Source: Rhodocyclaceae bacterium
Lineage (GTDB): Bacteria; Pseudomonadota; Gammaproteobacteria; Burkholderiales; Rhodocyclaceae
DNA: 64,000 bases
Reading direction: 5' to 3'
NCBI GenBank assembly: GCA_023383815.1
Contig: JAHDYG010000004.1
Location: forward strand, 1 to 64,000
Both the position numbers and the translations under genes were made by a program. The notes under the pieces were generated by a model. It did no database searches. It saw only the letters and a program-made list of their open reading frames with translations, and had not been told where the DNA came from. The first letter of the stretch is position 1. Each line of letters opens with the position of its first letter. Positions 23,819-32,645 of this stretch are shown here, one piece after another.

Positions 23819-23847
23819 TCGGATCATCAGCCGTTGGTGCTGGATCT
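23819..23847. repeat. 29-bp direct repeat, copy 2 (EEP gene 3' end duplicate)
   Basis: It matches 22886-22914 at 28 of 29 positions (G to T in the middle), and in frame still reads S-D-H-Q-P-L-V-L-D-L. Flanking bases differ from copy 1. It marks the right boundary of the DNA carrying the PIN/Phd module. Confidence 0.85.
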
Positions 23848-24001
23848 GAGGGCGGGCAGTCGGGAATCGAGCCGCGGCGGAGGGACGAATGTTCATCCAT
23901 AATCCCTTCAATCCTCTTCGTTTCGTCCGACCGGCGCCGGTGCGAAGCGACCCGGCTTGCTGGCCTTCGCGTCGAGCTTGTGGAAGACGGATGCTCCCTG
24001 C

Positions 24002-24886
24002 TCAGTAGATGAAGCGTTTGCGCAGGCTTTCGAGGTGGAAGGTGGCGAGGATCTCTTCGGCGCGGGCGCGGGCGTTGCCGCGCGGGTGGCCGGTGGCGCG
24101 GGCGAGGATGAGTTCGTTCTTGAGGGAGTGTTCCCAGCCCACGAGTTCGGTCACGGTGAGCTGGTAGCCATGGGCTTCGAGCAGCAGGCAGCGCAGGACG
24201 TTGGTGAGGTGGCTTCCGAGTTCGCGGGTGTGGACGGGGTGGCGCCAGACTTCCGACAGTGGGCTGCGGGCGAGCGCTTCGCCCTTGAACTTGCGCAAGG
24301 CGGCCGCGGCTTCGGCCTGGCAGCAGGGCACCAGGACGATGAAGCGGGCGCGCTTTGCGAGCGCGAAGCGGATGGCGTCGTCGGTTGCCGTGTTGCAGGC
24401 ATGCAGCGCGGTGACGACGTCGATCTCGTGCGGCAGTTCGGGGGAGGCGATGGATTGCTCGACCGTCAGGTTGAGAAAGCTCATGCGCGAAAAGCCGAGG
24501 CGGGCGGCGAGCGCGCGCGAACGGTCGACGAGTTCGGGGCGCGTTTCGATGCCGTAGATGTGACCGGCCTCGCGCGCCTTGAAGAAGAGGTCGTAGAGGA
24601 TGAAGCCGAGATAGGACTTGCCGGCGCCGTGGTCGGCGAGCGTGAAATCGCCCTTTGCCTGCAGCGCCTCTTCGAGCAGCGGTTCGATGAACTGGTAGAG
24701 GTGGTAGACCTGCTTGAGCTTGCGCCGCGAATCCTGGTTCAGCGCGCCATCGCGGGTAAGGATGTGCAGTTCCTTGAGCAGCTCGACCGATTGTCCGGGA
24801 CGCAGTTCGGCGAGCGCGGCGGTGCGTGCGCCGGAGACCGCAGAGGATTCGGCCCCAGCCGGTTCGCGCTTTCGCGAGCGCGTCAT
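24002..24886 (-). CDS. SAM-dependent methyltransferase-like protein
   Basis: The 294-residue protein has a methyltransferase core: F-T-L-A-D-H-G-A-G-K-S-Y-L-G-F (~84-98) as the SAM-binding Gly loop, H-I-Y-G-I-E-T-R-P-E-L as strand 2 with its acidic end, and V-V-T-A-L-H-A-C-N-T-A-T-D-D-A near ~158-172. A following V-P-C-C-Q-A-E is typical of the Methyltransf_32 type. The substrate is unknown. The stop overlaps the DUF1415 gene start region by 4 bp, so both are read from one transcript starting near 25450. Confidence 0.8.
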   Translation of the reverse strand: MTRSRKREPAGAESSAVSGARTAALAELRPGQSVELLKELHILTRDGALNQDSRRKLKQVYHLYQFIEPLLEEALQAKGDFTLADHGAGKSYLGFILYDLFFKAREAGHIYGIETRPELVDRSRALAARLGFSRMSFLNLTVEQSIASPELPHEIDVVTALHACNTATDDAIRFALAKRARFIVLVPCCQAEAAAALRKFKGEALARSPLSEVWRHPVHTRELGSHLTNVLRCLLLEAHGYQLTVTELVGWEHSLKNELILARATGHPRGNARARAEEILATFHLESLRKRFIY

Positions 24887-25449
24887 CCGCGCACGGCCTC
24901 GATCGTCGGGAACGGGATGCCGAGCTTGTCCCAGCCGGCCTTGCCGAGCCGGCGAAGGGTCTCGATGTTGCGCTCGGCGATGTGTTCGGCCTCGGGATGG
25001 GCGGCGAGTGCGTGCTCGATGCTCTCCTCGCGCAGCAGATGGATCGTGGCAAACGGGGCGCGGCTCGAGTAGTTGGTGATGTCGTCTTCGTCGGTCCCCT
25101 CGAACCGGAACCGCGGGTGGAAGCCGCCGACCTGGACGATGCCCTCGAGTTCGTGTTCGGTCACGGCTTCCTCGGCGATGCCGAGCAGTTCGTTGAAGGC
25201 GTCGAACTCATCGAACAGGTGCGGGTGGATCAGCAGCGTCGTGGCGATCTCGTCGGCATCGCTGGTCGCGATGCGGTTGATCTCTTCGTCGAGCTGTTCG
25301 AGGAAGGCGTCGGCGTGGCGTGCGTGGCTGACCACGAAGCGGATCTGGCCGCGTTGGTACACCGGGGCTGCGAAGGGGCAGAGGTTCAGGCCGATCACGG
25401 CCTTCTCGATCCAGCAGCGCATCGCTGCGAGCACTTCGTCGTCCGTCAT
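24883..25449 (-). CDS. DUF1415 family protein
   Basis: The 188-residue protein matches the DUF1415 pattern: W-I-E-K-A-V-I-G-L-N-L-C-P-F-A at the N-terminus, T-L-L-I-H-P in the middle, V-Q-V-G-G-F-H-P-R-F-R-F and then N-Y-S-S-R-A-P-F-A-T-I-H-L-L-R-E-E-S. The family has no established function. It is upstream of and overlapping the methyltransferase gene, and divergent from ylqF with ~88 bp between. Confidence 0.88.
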   Translation of the reverse strand: MTDDEVLAAMRCWIEKAVIGLNLCPFAAPVYQRGQIRFVVSHARHADAFLEQLDEEINRIATSDADEIATTLLIHPHLFDEFDAFNELLGIAEEAVTEHELEGIVQVGGFHPRFRFEGTDEDDITNYSSRAPFATIHLLREESIEHALAAHPEAEHIAERNIETLRRLGKAGWDKLGIPFPTIEAVRG

Positions 25450-25537
25450 CGCCCTTCCCCCGAAAGGGCGGTATTTTGCCCCAATCCCGACGCGGACGAG
25501 TGGATAATGTCGCTCTTTTGCCGACGGATCCTGTCCG

Positions 25538-26440
25538 ATGTCGATCCAGTGGTTTCCAGGTCACATGACCTCGGCGCGCAAGAAGGCGTCCGAGACGATG
25601 GCGCGCACCGACGTGGTCGTCGAGGTGCTCGATGCGCGCATTCCCGAGGCCAGCAGCAACCCGATGATTCGCGAGTTGCGGCTGTTTCGCCAGCGCCCCT
25701 GCCTGAAGGTACTGAACAAGGCCGATCTGGCCGATCCGGAGGCGACCCGCGCATGGCTGGCGCACTTCAATGCGCAGCCGGGGGTGACGGCCGTCGCGCT
25801 GTCATGCAAGAAGCCGGGGGATGCGACGCGGGTGCCGCGCCTGTGCCAGTCGCTGGCGCCGCACCGCAACGATGGCACGAAACCCTTGCGCATCCTGATC
25901 ATGGGCATTCCGAACGTGGGCAAGTCGACGCTGATGAATGCCCTGCTCAAGCGCCGTGTGGCGAAGGTGGGTGATGAACCGGCAGTGACGAAATCGCAGC
26001 AGACCTTCGACCTTGGCGCGCATTCGACGATCACCGACACGCCGGGTCTGATGTGGCCGAAGATCGAACACGATTCCGACGGCTTCATGCTGGCCGCCTG
26101 CCACGCGATCGGCCGCAACGCGGTGATCGACGAAGAGGTGGCGACCTTTCTCGGCGGACTCTTGCTGGAACACTATCCGCAGCTCGTCGCAGCCCGCTTC
26201 CGGGTCGATCCGGCCGCACTCGACGGCGCGGCGTTGCTCGAAGAGGTTGCCCGCAGGCGGGGCTGCCTGGTGCGCGGCGGCGGACTCGATCTGGAAAAGG
26301 CGTCGGGAATCCTGCTCAACGACTTCCGGTCCGGTGCAATGGGCCGGATCAGCCTCGAGACGCCCGCCTCGCGTGCGGTGATGCTCGCCCGGGCGCATCT
26401 TGCAGCGACTCCGGACGAAGCGGCGCCGCCCGACGCCTGA
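25538..26440 (+). CDS. ylqF: Ribosome biogenesis GTPase YlqF (RbgA-like)
   Basis: This 300-residue circularly permuted GTPase acts in large ribosomal subunit assembly in bacteria such as Bacillus. W-F-P-G-H-M-T-S-A-R-K-K at the start is diagnostic of YlqF. The permuted order is G4 (L-N-K-A-D-L, ~59-64), then G1 (G-I-P-N-V-G-K-S-T-L, ~121-130), a G2-like T, and G3 (D-T-P-G-L). A C-terminal helical part would contact rRNA. It stands alone. Confidence 0.92.
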   Translation: MSIQWFPGHMTSARKKASETMARTDVVVEVLDARIPEASSNPMIRELRLFRQRPCLKVLNKADLADPEATRAWLAHFNAQPGVTAVALSCKKPGDATRVPRLCQSLAPHRNDGTKPLRILIMGIPNVGKSTLMNALLKRRVAKVGDEPAVTKSQQTFDLGAHSTITDTPGLMWPKIEHDSDGFMLAACHAIGRNAVIDEEVATFLGGLLLEHYPQLVAARFRVDPAALDGAALLEEVARRRGCLVRGGGLDLEKASGILLNDFRSGAMGRISLETPASRAVMLARAHLAATPDEAAPPDA

Positions 26441-26449
26441 GCGGCCTGC

Positions 26450-27370
26450 TCAGCCGCGCCCGCCGCGCTTGAGGCGCCCGACGGCGCGATCGAACGCCGC
26501 GGTGTTCTGCGCGCCGCTGCGCTCGAAGGCATCGAAGCGGCCGTCGATCATGCGGGCGAGGGCTTCGAGGCGCGACTGCGGGGAAGGATGGGTGCCGAAG
26601 AGCAGTTCGAAGCTCTCGTCCCCGCTGCTGGCGGCATACATCTGCAGCACGCGTGCGAGCCCGTACGGATCGTAGCCGGCGCGCACACTCAATACGACGC
26701 CGATGCGGTCCGCCTGGTATTCGTCATCCTTGTCGAGGCCCGATGAGTACAGGCCCTTGGCGACGTTGGTCAGTGCGCCGATTTCGTAGCGGTGCCCGCG
26801 CGAGCTTGCCGCAGCCTCGCCAAGCAGGCCGATGATCGCACCGGTGCGATCCTTGCTGATCATGCCCTTGACGTAGTGGCGCTGCAGCACATGGGCGATC
26901 TCGTGGGCGAGCACTGCGGCGAGTTCGGATTCGCCTTCGAGCCGTTCGAGCAGGCCGCGCGTGATCAGGATGAAGCCGCCGGGCGCCGCGAAGGCGTTGA
27001 CGTGGGGCGTGTCGATCACACCGAAGTGCCAGGCGATATCCGGTCGTGCAGCCTGCGCGGCAACCCACTGGCCGACGTTGCCGACATAGCGCTGCACGGC
27101 CTCGTTCTTGACCAGTGGCGCCGCGCCGAGCAGAACCGCGGCAGCCTCGCGTCCGATCTGCAGTTCCTGTTCGGGCGAGATGTCGGTGGTCGTCAGCGCC
27201 TTCAGGGTCTTGAGCGGCTGGAAGCCGGAGTCGCTGGGCATGCTGCCGCTTCCGCTTCCGATCGTGAGTCCGGAGCTGAGCGAGGACATGATGCCGCCGA
27301 CGGTCGGGTTGCTCTCGCAGCCGGTCACGAGCAGGGCAGTGGCGAGCGCGGCAAGAAGGGTCCGTTTCAT
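26450..27370 (-). CDS. M48-family metalloprotease lipoprotein
   Basis: This 306-residue protein has a lipoprotein signal ending L-L-V-T-G-C (Cys17), so it should be anchored to a membrane facing the periplasm. The zinc site H-E-I-A-H lies in A-V-L-A-H-E-I-A-H-V-L-Q-R-H near residue 155-168, with the downstream D-D-E-Y-Q-A-D acidic ligand. That is the M48B/BepA-LoiP type, which handles misfolded envelope proteins. It is last in a unit with the SH3 protein (11-bp gap) and the adenylate cyclase. Confidence 0.9.
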   Translation of the reverse strand: MKRTLLAALATALLVTGCESNPTVGGIMSSLSSGLTIGSGSGSMPSDSGFQPLKTLKALTTTDISPEQELQIGREAAAVLLGAAPLVKNEAVQRYVGNVGQWVAAQAARPDIAWHFGVIDTPHVNAFAAPGGFILITRGLLERLEGESELAAVLAHEIAHVLQRHYVKGMISKDRTGAIIGLLGEAAASSRGHRYEIGALTNVAKGLYSSGLDKDDEYQADRIGVVLSVRAGYDPYGLARVLQMYAASSGDESFELLFGTHPSPQSRLEALARMIDGRFDAFERSGAQNTAAFDRAVGRLKRGGRG

Positions 27371-27381
27371 TGCGGCGTCTC

Positions 27382-27933
27382 CTAGTAGACGCGTTCAGTG
27401 GAGGACTCACCGACCGACTGGGGCGTGCCCGGATCGATCGGTTCGCTGACCTGGGCGCGCAGGCGGCTGGCCGATGCGTGCTTGCGGCCGCTGGCCTCCG
27501 ACGAGGCGAGTTTTTCGAGCGCTTCGAGCTCTTTCGGGTTCGGCTGGGCGTTGGCGAGGTCTTCGCGCGAGATTCCTTTTGCCCCGGTGGTCGCGGTCGT
27601 GCCCGTGGAGCCGGTTGCGGCAACGCTGCCCAGCGTGGCGAGCCCGCTCAGGAAACCTGATCCGCTCCCCGAGCCGGCCGGCTGTACGTTGAGCAGCCGC
27701 ACCCAGCCCGTCTTGCCGTCGGCGCTCTTCACCTGGATCCAGCCGCCTTCGCGTGCCAGCATCTCGACTTCGGTCTGCGCCTGCAGTTCGCCCGTCTTCG
27801 GGGCATCGAGAAAGGGTTTCTCGCGCAACTCGCTGTTGCGCAGGATCTTGCCGGGGGCCGCAAGTGCGGCCGTGCACGCGAGCGCGGCGATGGCAAGCGC
27901 CACCAGCGACCGGTATCGAAGGATCGGGTTCAT
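27382..27933 (-). CDS. Secreted bacterial SH3-domain protein
   Basis: The 183-residue protein has a signal peptide (L-V-A-L-A-I-A-A-L-A-C-T-A-A-L-A-A, cleaved near 26) and a single SH3b domain at ~27-85 (L-R-N-S-E-L-R-E-K-P-F, then G-W-I-Q-V-K-S-A-D-G-K-T-G-W-V). A low-complexity Gly/Ser/Thr linker and a charged tail follow. SH3b domains often bind cell wall. ATG 27933 overlaps the cyclase stop by 4 bp. Confidence 0.82.
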   Translation of the reverse strand: MNPILRYRSLVALAIAALACTAALAAPGKILRNSELREKPFLDAPKTGELQAQTEVEMLAREGGWIQVKSADGKTGWVRLLNVQPAGSGSGSGFLSGLATLGSVAATGSTGTTATTGAKGISREDLANAQPNPKELEALEKLASSEASGRKHASASRLRAQVSEPIDPGTPQSVGESSTERVY

Positions 27934-29792
27934 CGTGTTCTCCAGCGCGGCTCAAACAGGCGGACTGGCTGGTGCCGTCCCTTCACGGTCACTTCGCCCA
28001 TGTCGACAAAATCCACTTTGCAGTCATTTTGCGCCAGACAGGCGTCGCGGGTCGACTCCGAAACCAGCACGCGGGCACGCCCCTTGGTTGCGCCTTCGAT
28101 GCGGCTTGCGAGATTGACCGTGTCTCCGATTGCAGTGTAGTCCAGCCGCCTTTTCGACCCAAGGAATCCGACCACGGCGGCACCGCTGTGAATGCCGATC
28201 CCGACGTCGAATCCGGCCAGATCCTCCCCGATCTCCTGACGGAATGCCTCGAGCTGCTCAACCATCGCCATCGCGGCCAGGACCGCGGCGTACGCGTGAT
28301 CGGCACGCGCCATCGGAGCCCCCCAGAAGGCCATGATCGCATCGCCGATGAACTTGTCGAGCGTGCCGCCGTGCTCGAAGATGACTTCCACCTGGCGATC
28401 GAAGTAGCGGTTGAGCAAGGCGACGATCTCTTCCGGCTCGCGGGTTTCGGACAGCGTGGTGAAGCCGCGGATGTCGGAGAAGAGGACCGTGATCTCGGAC
28501 TTGCGCCCTGCGGTTGCTTCGGCCATCTGGCCGGTGTCGGAAAGGGTGGCGACGACGGTCGGGTCGAGGAAGCGTCCGAACATCTGAACGGTGTGCTCGC
28601 GCCTGCGGCGTTCCCGCAGCCATGACCAGAGCCCGGCGGTGAAGTAGTACCCGAGCGCAACGAGCAGGGCGCTGAAGGGTTGCCACAGGAGATTCACACG
28701 CAGCAAGGCGGCCGCCGCAAGGACGATTGCAAGGGATACCGTCAGGAAGGCAGCAGCGGTCGCCGCCGGGTTCCACTGGCGCGCGAATGCGATGCCGGTC
28801 ATCGTCAGCAGCACGAGGCCGGCCAGGAAGTCGTAGCCCCCGGAGACCGGCCGCAGCCAGTCTCCGTTTTCAAGGTTGCCCAGGGCCGTGGCGAGGATCA
28901 TCGGGCCGGGCGTGCTGGCCGACAGCGGTGTCGGACGCAGATCGTGCAGACCGGGCGCGGCGGCGCCGATGATGACCGTGCGCCCGGCAAAGCGCACGCC
29001 AAGCTGCGGGTGCTCGCCCAGGCTGTCGAGATAGGCGTCGCGATACGAGATGCGCTTGAAGGGCTGGCCGTACCAGTGCAGCCGCAGGCTCTCGTCCTCG
29101 GGCACGGGAATGCCGAGTTCGTTGGCGGTGCGGGTCGGCAGGGAGGGCAGGGTCCAGCCGCGATGGCGGTAGTGGAGCCAGTAGCGGCGCCCAAGGCCGT
29201 CGTCGTCCTCGAGGAAATTGATGAGGCCGGTGCGCCACAGGTGGGGCGGCAGGGCCTTCGGTGCGATCAGCGGCAGGGCGGCCGCCGGATCGGCATCGGG
29301 GCCGGCGCTGAGCCCCATCACCGGCGCGAGGGCGGCCAGTGGTGAGGCGTTGCCGTCGGAGGCGACGACGAGCGGCAGCAACACCGGATAGCTTTCGAGC
29401 GCGGTTGCGAAATGCGCGTCGCTGTGCGGGCGGAAGACGTCGGGTTCGCTGAAGATGAGGTCGAACACGATTGCGCGTGGGCCGAAGCGGGCGAGGTATT
29501 CGACGATCTCCCCGTGCGCGGCGCGCGGCCACGGCCAGTTGCCTAGAAGTTCCAGCATCTGCGGGTCTTCGAGGCTGCGCTGGTCGATGTCGATGAGGAC
29601 GATCGAGTCGGGCGGAACGCGGGTGCGGGCCTCCTGACGGTGCAGGACGTCACTGAAACGTTCGTCGACCAGCGTGATCGGGCCGAGTGCGACGACCGCC
29701 GCGAGCACGGCCACGAACGCTGCGCCCGCCCACAGCAGAAAGGCATGCCGGCGCGCTGCCGCCGGCTGCGGTGTGACGGGCGAGTGCGTCAC
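27930..29792 (-). CDS. CHASE2-domain adenylate/guanylate cyclase
   Basis: This ~620-residue membrane cyclase starts with one TM helix (~14-36), a periplasmic CHASE2 sensor (~40-300; I-V-L-I-D-I-D-Q-R-S-L and later G-R-T-V-I-I-G-A-A-A-P-G), and further TM helices (~325-400). A class III cyclase domain follows: V-L-F-S-D-I-R-G-F-T-T-L-S-E with the metal Asp, K-F-I-G-D-A-I-M-A-F-W-G-A-P with the second Asp, and D-Y-T-A-I-G-D-T-V-N-L-A. The start is GTG 29792 just ahead of the first helix; the upstream frame is Arg-rich shadow. It is coupled to the SH3 and M48 genes. It would make cAMP or cGMP in response to an envelope signal. Confidence 0.88.
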   Translation of the reverse strand: MTHSPVTPQPAAARRHAFLLWAGAAFVAVLAAVVALGPITLVDERFSDVLHRQEARTRVPPDSIVLIDIDQRSLEDPQMLELLGNWPWPRAAHGEIVEYLARFGPRAIVFDLIFSEPDVFRPHSDAHFATALESYPVLLPLVVASDGNASPLAALAPVMGLSAGPDADPAAALPLIAPKALPPHLWRTGLINFLEDDDGLGRRYWLHYRHRGWTLPSLPTRTANELGIPVPEDESLRLHWYGQPFKRISYRDAYLDSLGEHPQLGVRFAGRTVIIGAAAPGLHDLRPTPLSASTPGPMILATALGNLENGDWLRPVSGGYDFLAGLVLLTMTGIAFARQWNPAATAAAFLTVSLAIVLAAAALLRVNLLWQPFSALLVALGYYFTAGLWSWLRERRRREHTVQMFGRFLDPTVVATLSDTGQMAEATAGRKSEITVLFSDIRGFTTLSETREPEEIVALLNRYFDRQVEVIFEHGGTLDKFIGDAIMAFWGAPMARADHAYAAVLAAMAMVEQLEAFRQEIGEDLAGFDVGIGIHSGAAVVGFLGSKRRLDYTAIGDTVNLASRIEGATKGRARVLVSESTRDACLAQNDCKVDFVDMGEVTVKGRHQPVRLFEPRWRTR

Positions 29793-29809
29793 TGTGCGCG
29801 GTTCCGGAG

Positions 29810-30019
29810 TCAGGTTTCGAGGCGGAAGCCGACCTTGAGCTTGACCTGGTAGTGCGCGATCCTGCCGTCGACGACGTGGCCGCGGATCTCGGTCGCCTCG
29901 AACCAGTCGATGTGGCGGATGGTCTGCGCGGCGGTCTCGATCGCGTTGCGGATCGCGTCGTCGGTGCTGACGGTCGAGGATCCGGCGAGTTCGATGAGCT
30001 TGTAGACGTGGTCGGTCAT
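29810..30019 (-). CDS. Dodecin family flavin-binding protein
   Basis: This 69-residue dodecin (H-V-Y-K-L-I-E-L-A-G-S-S, then D-W-F-E-A-T-E-I-R-G with the flavin-stacking Trp) forms a hollow dodecamer that stores or buffers FMN/riboflavin in the bacterial type. AGGAG precedes ATG 30019 by 9 bases; the longer frame is not needed. It is 17 bp upstream of the cyclase gene on the same strand. Confidence 0.92.
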   Translation of the reverse strand: MTDHVYKLIELAGSSTVSTDDAIRNAIETAAQTIRHIDWFEATEIRGHVVDGRIAHYQVKLKVGFRLET

Positions 30020-30186
30020 GACGAGTCTCCTTCGGCAACTGTGAATGGCCAGCATAGCGCAGCCGTGGGCGAAGTGGCCATCGCCCGGCCGCTGATGCAC
30101 GGCACGGACGTGGGGTCCGCGTTGCTGCGACCGGCGGGCTGTGCTAGATTTTTCGGTTCCCCCTTCTCCATCCGGTGGTTCCCCTC

Positions 30187-31320
30187 ATGTCCGGCAACAG
30201 TATTGGCAGGCTCTTCTGCGTGACCTCGTTCGGCGAATCGCACGGACCCGCGATCGGTTGTGTGGTCGATGGCTGCCCGCCGGGGCTCACCCTTGCTGCC
30301 GCCGACATCCAGGCCGAACTCGATCGCCGCAAACCGGGAACCTCGCGCCATGTCACGCAGCGGCGCGAGCCGGATGCGGTCGAGATTCTCTCCGGCGTGT
30401 TCGAGGGGGTCACGACCGGCACTTCGATCGCCTTGCTGATCCGCAACCAGGACCAGCGTTCGCAAGACTACGGCAACATCGCCGAGCGCTTCCGCCCGGG
30501 CCATGCCGACTACACCTACTGGCAGAAGTATGGGGTGCGCGATCACCGTGGCGGCGGGCGCGCGTCGGCGCGCGAAACCGCGGTGCGCGTTGCGGCCGGA
30601 GCGATCGCGCGCAAGTGGCTGCGCGAACGGTTCGGGATCGTGATCCGCGGCTACATGGCGCAACTGGGCGAAGTCCCGGTCCCGTTCGAGAGCTGGGACG
30701 AAGTCGGGCGCAACCCATTCTTTGCGCCGAACGCGGGGATCGTTCCGGAACTCGAGCGCTACATGGATGAACTGCGCAAGTCGGGCGATTCGATTGGGGC
30801 ACGGATCAATGTCGTGGCGAGCGGGGTCCCGGTCGGCTGGGGTGAGCCGGTCTATGAACGGCTCGATGCGGACCTGGCCAGCGCGATGATGGGCATCAAT
30901 GCGGTCAAGGGGGTCGAGATCGGCTCGGGGTTCGCCTGTGTCACGCAGCGGGGCACCGAGCATTCGGACGAGCTGACGCCCGCGGGCTTCCTGACCAACC
31001 ATGCGGGCGGTGTGCTGGGCGGCATCTCGACCGGGCAGGACATACTCGTGAGCATGGCGATCAAGCCGACTTCGAGCATCCGCCTCGACCGCCGCTCGAT
31101 CGACAAGAGTGGCGCGGCGGTCGTCGTCAATACCCACGGACGCCACGACCCCTGCGTGGGCATTCGCGCCACGCCGATCGCCGAGGCCATGATGGCGATC
31201 GTGCTGATGGATCATGCTCTGCGCCACCGTGCGCAGTGCGCCGACGTGGTCACGACCACGCCAAGGATCGCCGGGCTCGCCCCGGACGGCCGCCAGCAGC
31301 CTCCGTCGCCGCGCGACTGA
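30187..31320 (+). CDS. aroC: Chorismate synthase
   Basis: The 377-residue enzyme makes chorismate from EPSP at the end of the shikimate pathway, using reduced FMN. The signatures [19 protein letters not shown] and the C-terminal [12 protein letters not shown] are intact. ATG 30187 was taken as it begins [10 protein letters not shown], the usual AroC start; ATG or GTG codons a few residues upstream add nothing. It lies upstream of an MFS transporter gene on the same strand. Confidence 0.95.
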   Translation: MSGNSIGRLFCVTSFGESHGPAIGCVVDGCPPGLTLAAADIQAELDRRKPGTSRHVTQRREPDAVEILSGVFEGVTTGTSIALLIRNQDQRSQDYGNIAERFRPGHADYTYWQKYGVRDHRGGGRASARETAVRVAAGAIARKWLRERFGIVIRGYMAQLGEVPVPFESWDEVGRNPFFAPNAGIVPELERYMDELRKSGDSIGARINVVASGVPVGWGEPVYERLDADLASAMMGINAVKGVEIGSGFACVTQRGTEHSDELTPAGFLTNHAGGVLGGISTGQDILVSMAIKPTSSIRLDRRSIDKSGAAVVVNTHGRHDPCVGIRATPIAEAMMAIVLMDHALRHRAQCADVVTTTPRIAGLAPDGRQQPPSPRD

Positions 31321-31364
31321 CCCGCCGGCCGCAAGGGCAGGCCGCGGCCGCATCGGAACGCGCA

Positions 31365-32546
31365 ATGCTCCCGTACTGGCGCCTTTCCGGGTATTACTTC
31401 TTCTACTTCGCCTTCATCGGCGCATTCTCTCCGTACTTCACGCTCTACCTGCAATCGCTCGAATTTTCGGCGCGCGACATTGCGATCCTGATGTCGCTGA
31501 TGCAGGTCATGCGCCTGGTCGCACCCAACGTCTGGGGCTGGCTTGCCGAGCGCAGCGGGGCGCGGGTGCCGATCGTGCGCCTGTCGGCGGTCGCGAGCCT
31601 GGCGGGATTCTCGATCTTCTTCCTGACGACCGGCTTTGGCGGGGTCTTCGCCGGGATGGCCCTGATGGCGTTTTTCTGGAGTGCAGCGCTGCCGCTCGTC
31701 GAGAGCATCACCTTCACCCACCTGGGCGGAGAGGGGCATCGCTACGGCAGCATCCGGGTCTGGGGTTCGGTCGGATTCATCGTCGCGGTCCTTGGGATCG
31801 GCCATGCGCTCGACTGGCTGCCGGTGGCCTCGGTGCTGTGGATGAGCGCATCGATGCTGGCCGGCATCGTGCTGTGTGCGTTTGCGATCCCGGAAGCGGT
31901 CCGGCCACCGCTCGCGTGCGCTCAGGCGAGCCTGGGCGAGACCTTGCGGCGTCCGCATGTACGGGCCTTCCTGGGTGCCTGTTTCTTCATGTCGGCCGCG
32001 CACGGGGCGCTGTATGTCTTCTACTCGATCCACCTGGTCGATCACGGATACGGGAAGTCGGTGGTCGGCTGGATGTGGACGCTCGGTGTGCTGGCCGAGA
32101 TCGCGGTCTTCCTGCTGATGCCGCGCGTGATGAAGCGTGTGGCACTGCGGGCGATCCTGGTGGGTTCGCTTGCAGCGGCCGTGCTGCGATTCGGAATGAT
32201 CGGCTGGGGCGCGGACAGCCTCGCCGTGCTGATCCTGGCTCAGTTGCTCCACGGTGCGACCTTCGGCGCGTTTCACGCGGCGGCCATCTCGCTCGTCCAT
32301 CAGTGGTTTCCGGGCAGCCTGCAGGCGCGCGGCCAGGCGCTCTACGGCAGTCTGTCATTCGGAGCAGGCGGCATGCTCGGCGGGTTGATCAGCGGATTCA
32401 CCTGGGAGCCGTTCGGGGCGGCTGCGACCTACACCCTCGGTTCGGCCTTTGCGCTGGTTGGGCTGGTGTGGCTGGTGCGGGGCTGGCGACCCGGTGACGA
32501 AACGGTTGCGGACGGGGTGGGTGAGCGGGGCCGTCGATCGGCCTGA
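31365..32546 (+). CDS. MFS transporter, HcaT/PPP-like
   Basis: This 393-residue protein has ~12 TM helices. L-S-G-Y-Y-F-F-Y-F-A-F-I-G-A-F-S-P-Y-F at the start and R-V-W-G-S-V-G-F-I (R-x-W-G-S-x-G) near 127-135 are features of the MFS_1-like family that includes 3-phenylpropionate transporters. The substrate cannot be inferred. The start at 31365 is at the first helix, 44 bp after aroC; the frame upstream overlaps aroC. The two genes may be cotranscribed. Confidence 0.86.
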   Translation: MLPYWRLSGYYFFYFAFIGAFSPYFTLYLQSLEFSARDIAILMSLMQVMRLVAPNVWGWLAERSGARVPIVRLSAVASLAGFSIFFLTTGFGGVFAGMALMAFFWSAALPLVESITFTHLGGEGHRYGSIRVWGSVGFIVAVLGIGHALDWLPVASVLWMSASMLAGIVLCAFAIPEAVRPPLACAQASLGETLRRPHVRAFLGACFFMSAAHGALYVFYSIHLVDHGYGKSVVGWMWTLGVLAEIAVFLLMPRVMKRVALRAILVGSLAAAVLRFGMIGWGADSLAVLILAQLLHGATFGAFHAAAISLVHQWFPGSLQARGQALYGSLSFGAGGMLGGLISGFTWEPFGAAATYTLGSAFALVGLVWLVRGWRPGDETVADGVGERGRRSA

Positions 32547-32645
32547 CCTGCTGCGCCGGCGCGGCTTGCGGGCGCGCGGGCGAACCTGTTCAGGCGCAGC
32601 CCCCTGTGAAATAATCAAATCCTTTTCTCTGCCTGGATTGACTGG

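Noticed and set aside
32547..32645. leu leader peptide or attenuator before leuC
   Set aside because: No short ORF with a run of Leu codons and no terminator/antiterminator pair was seen.
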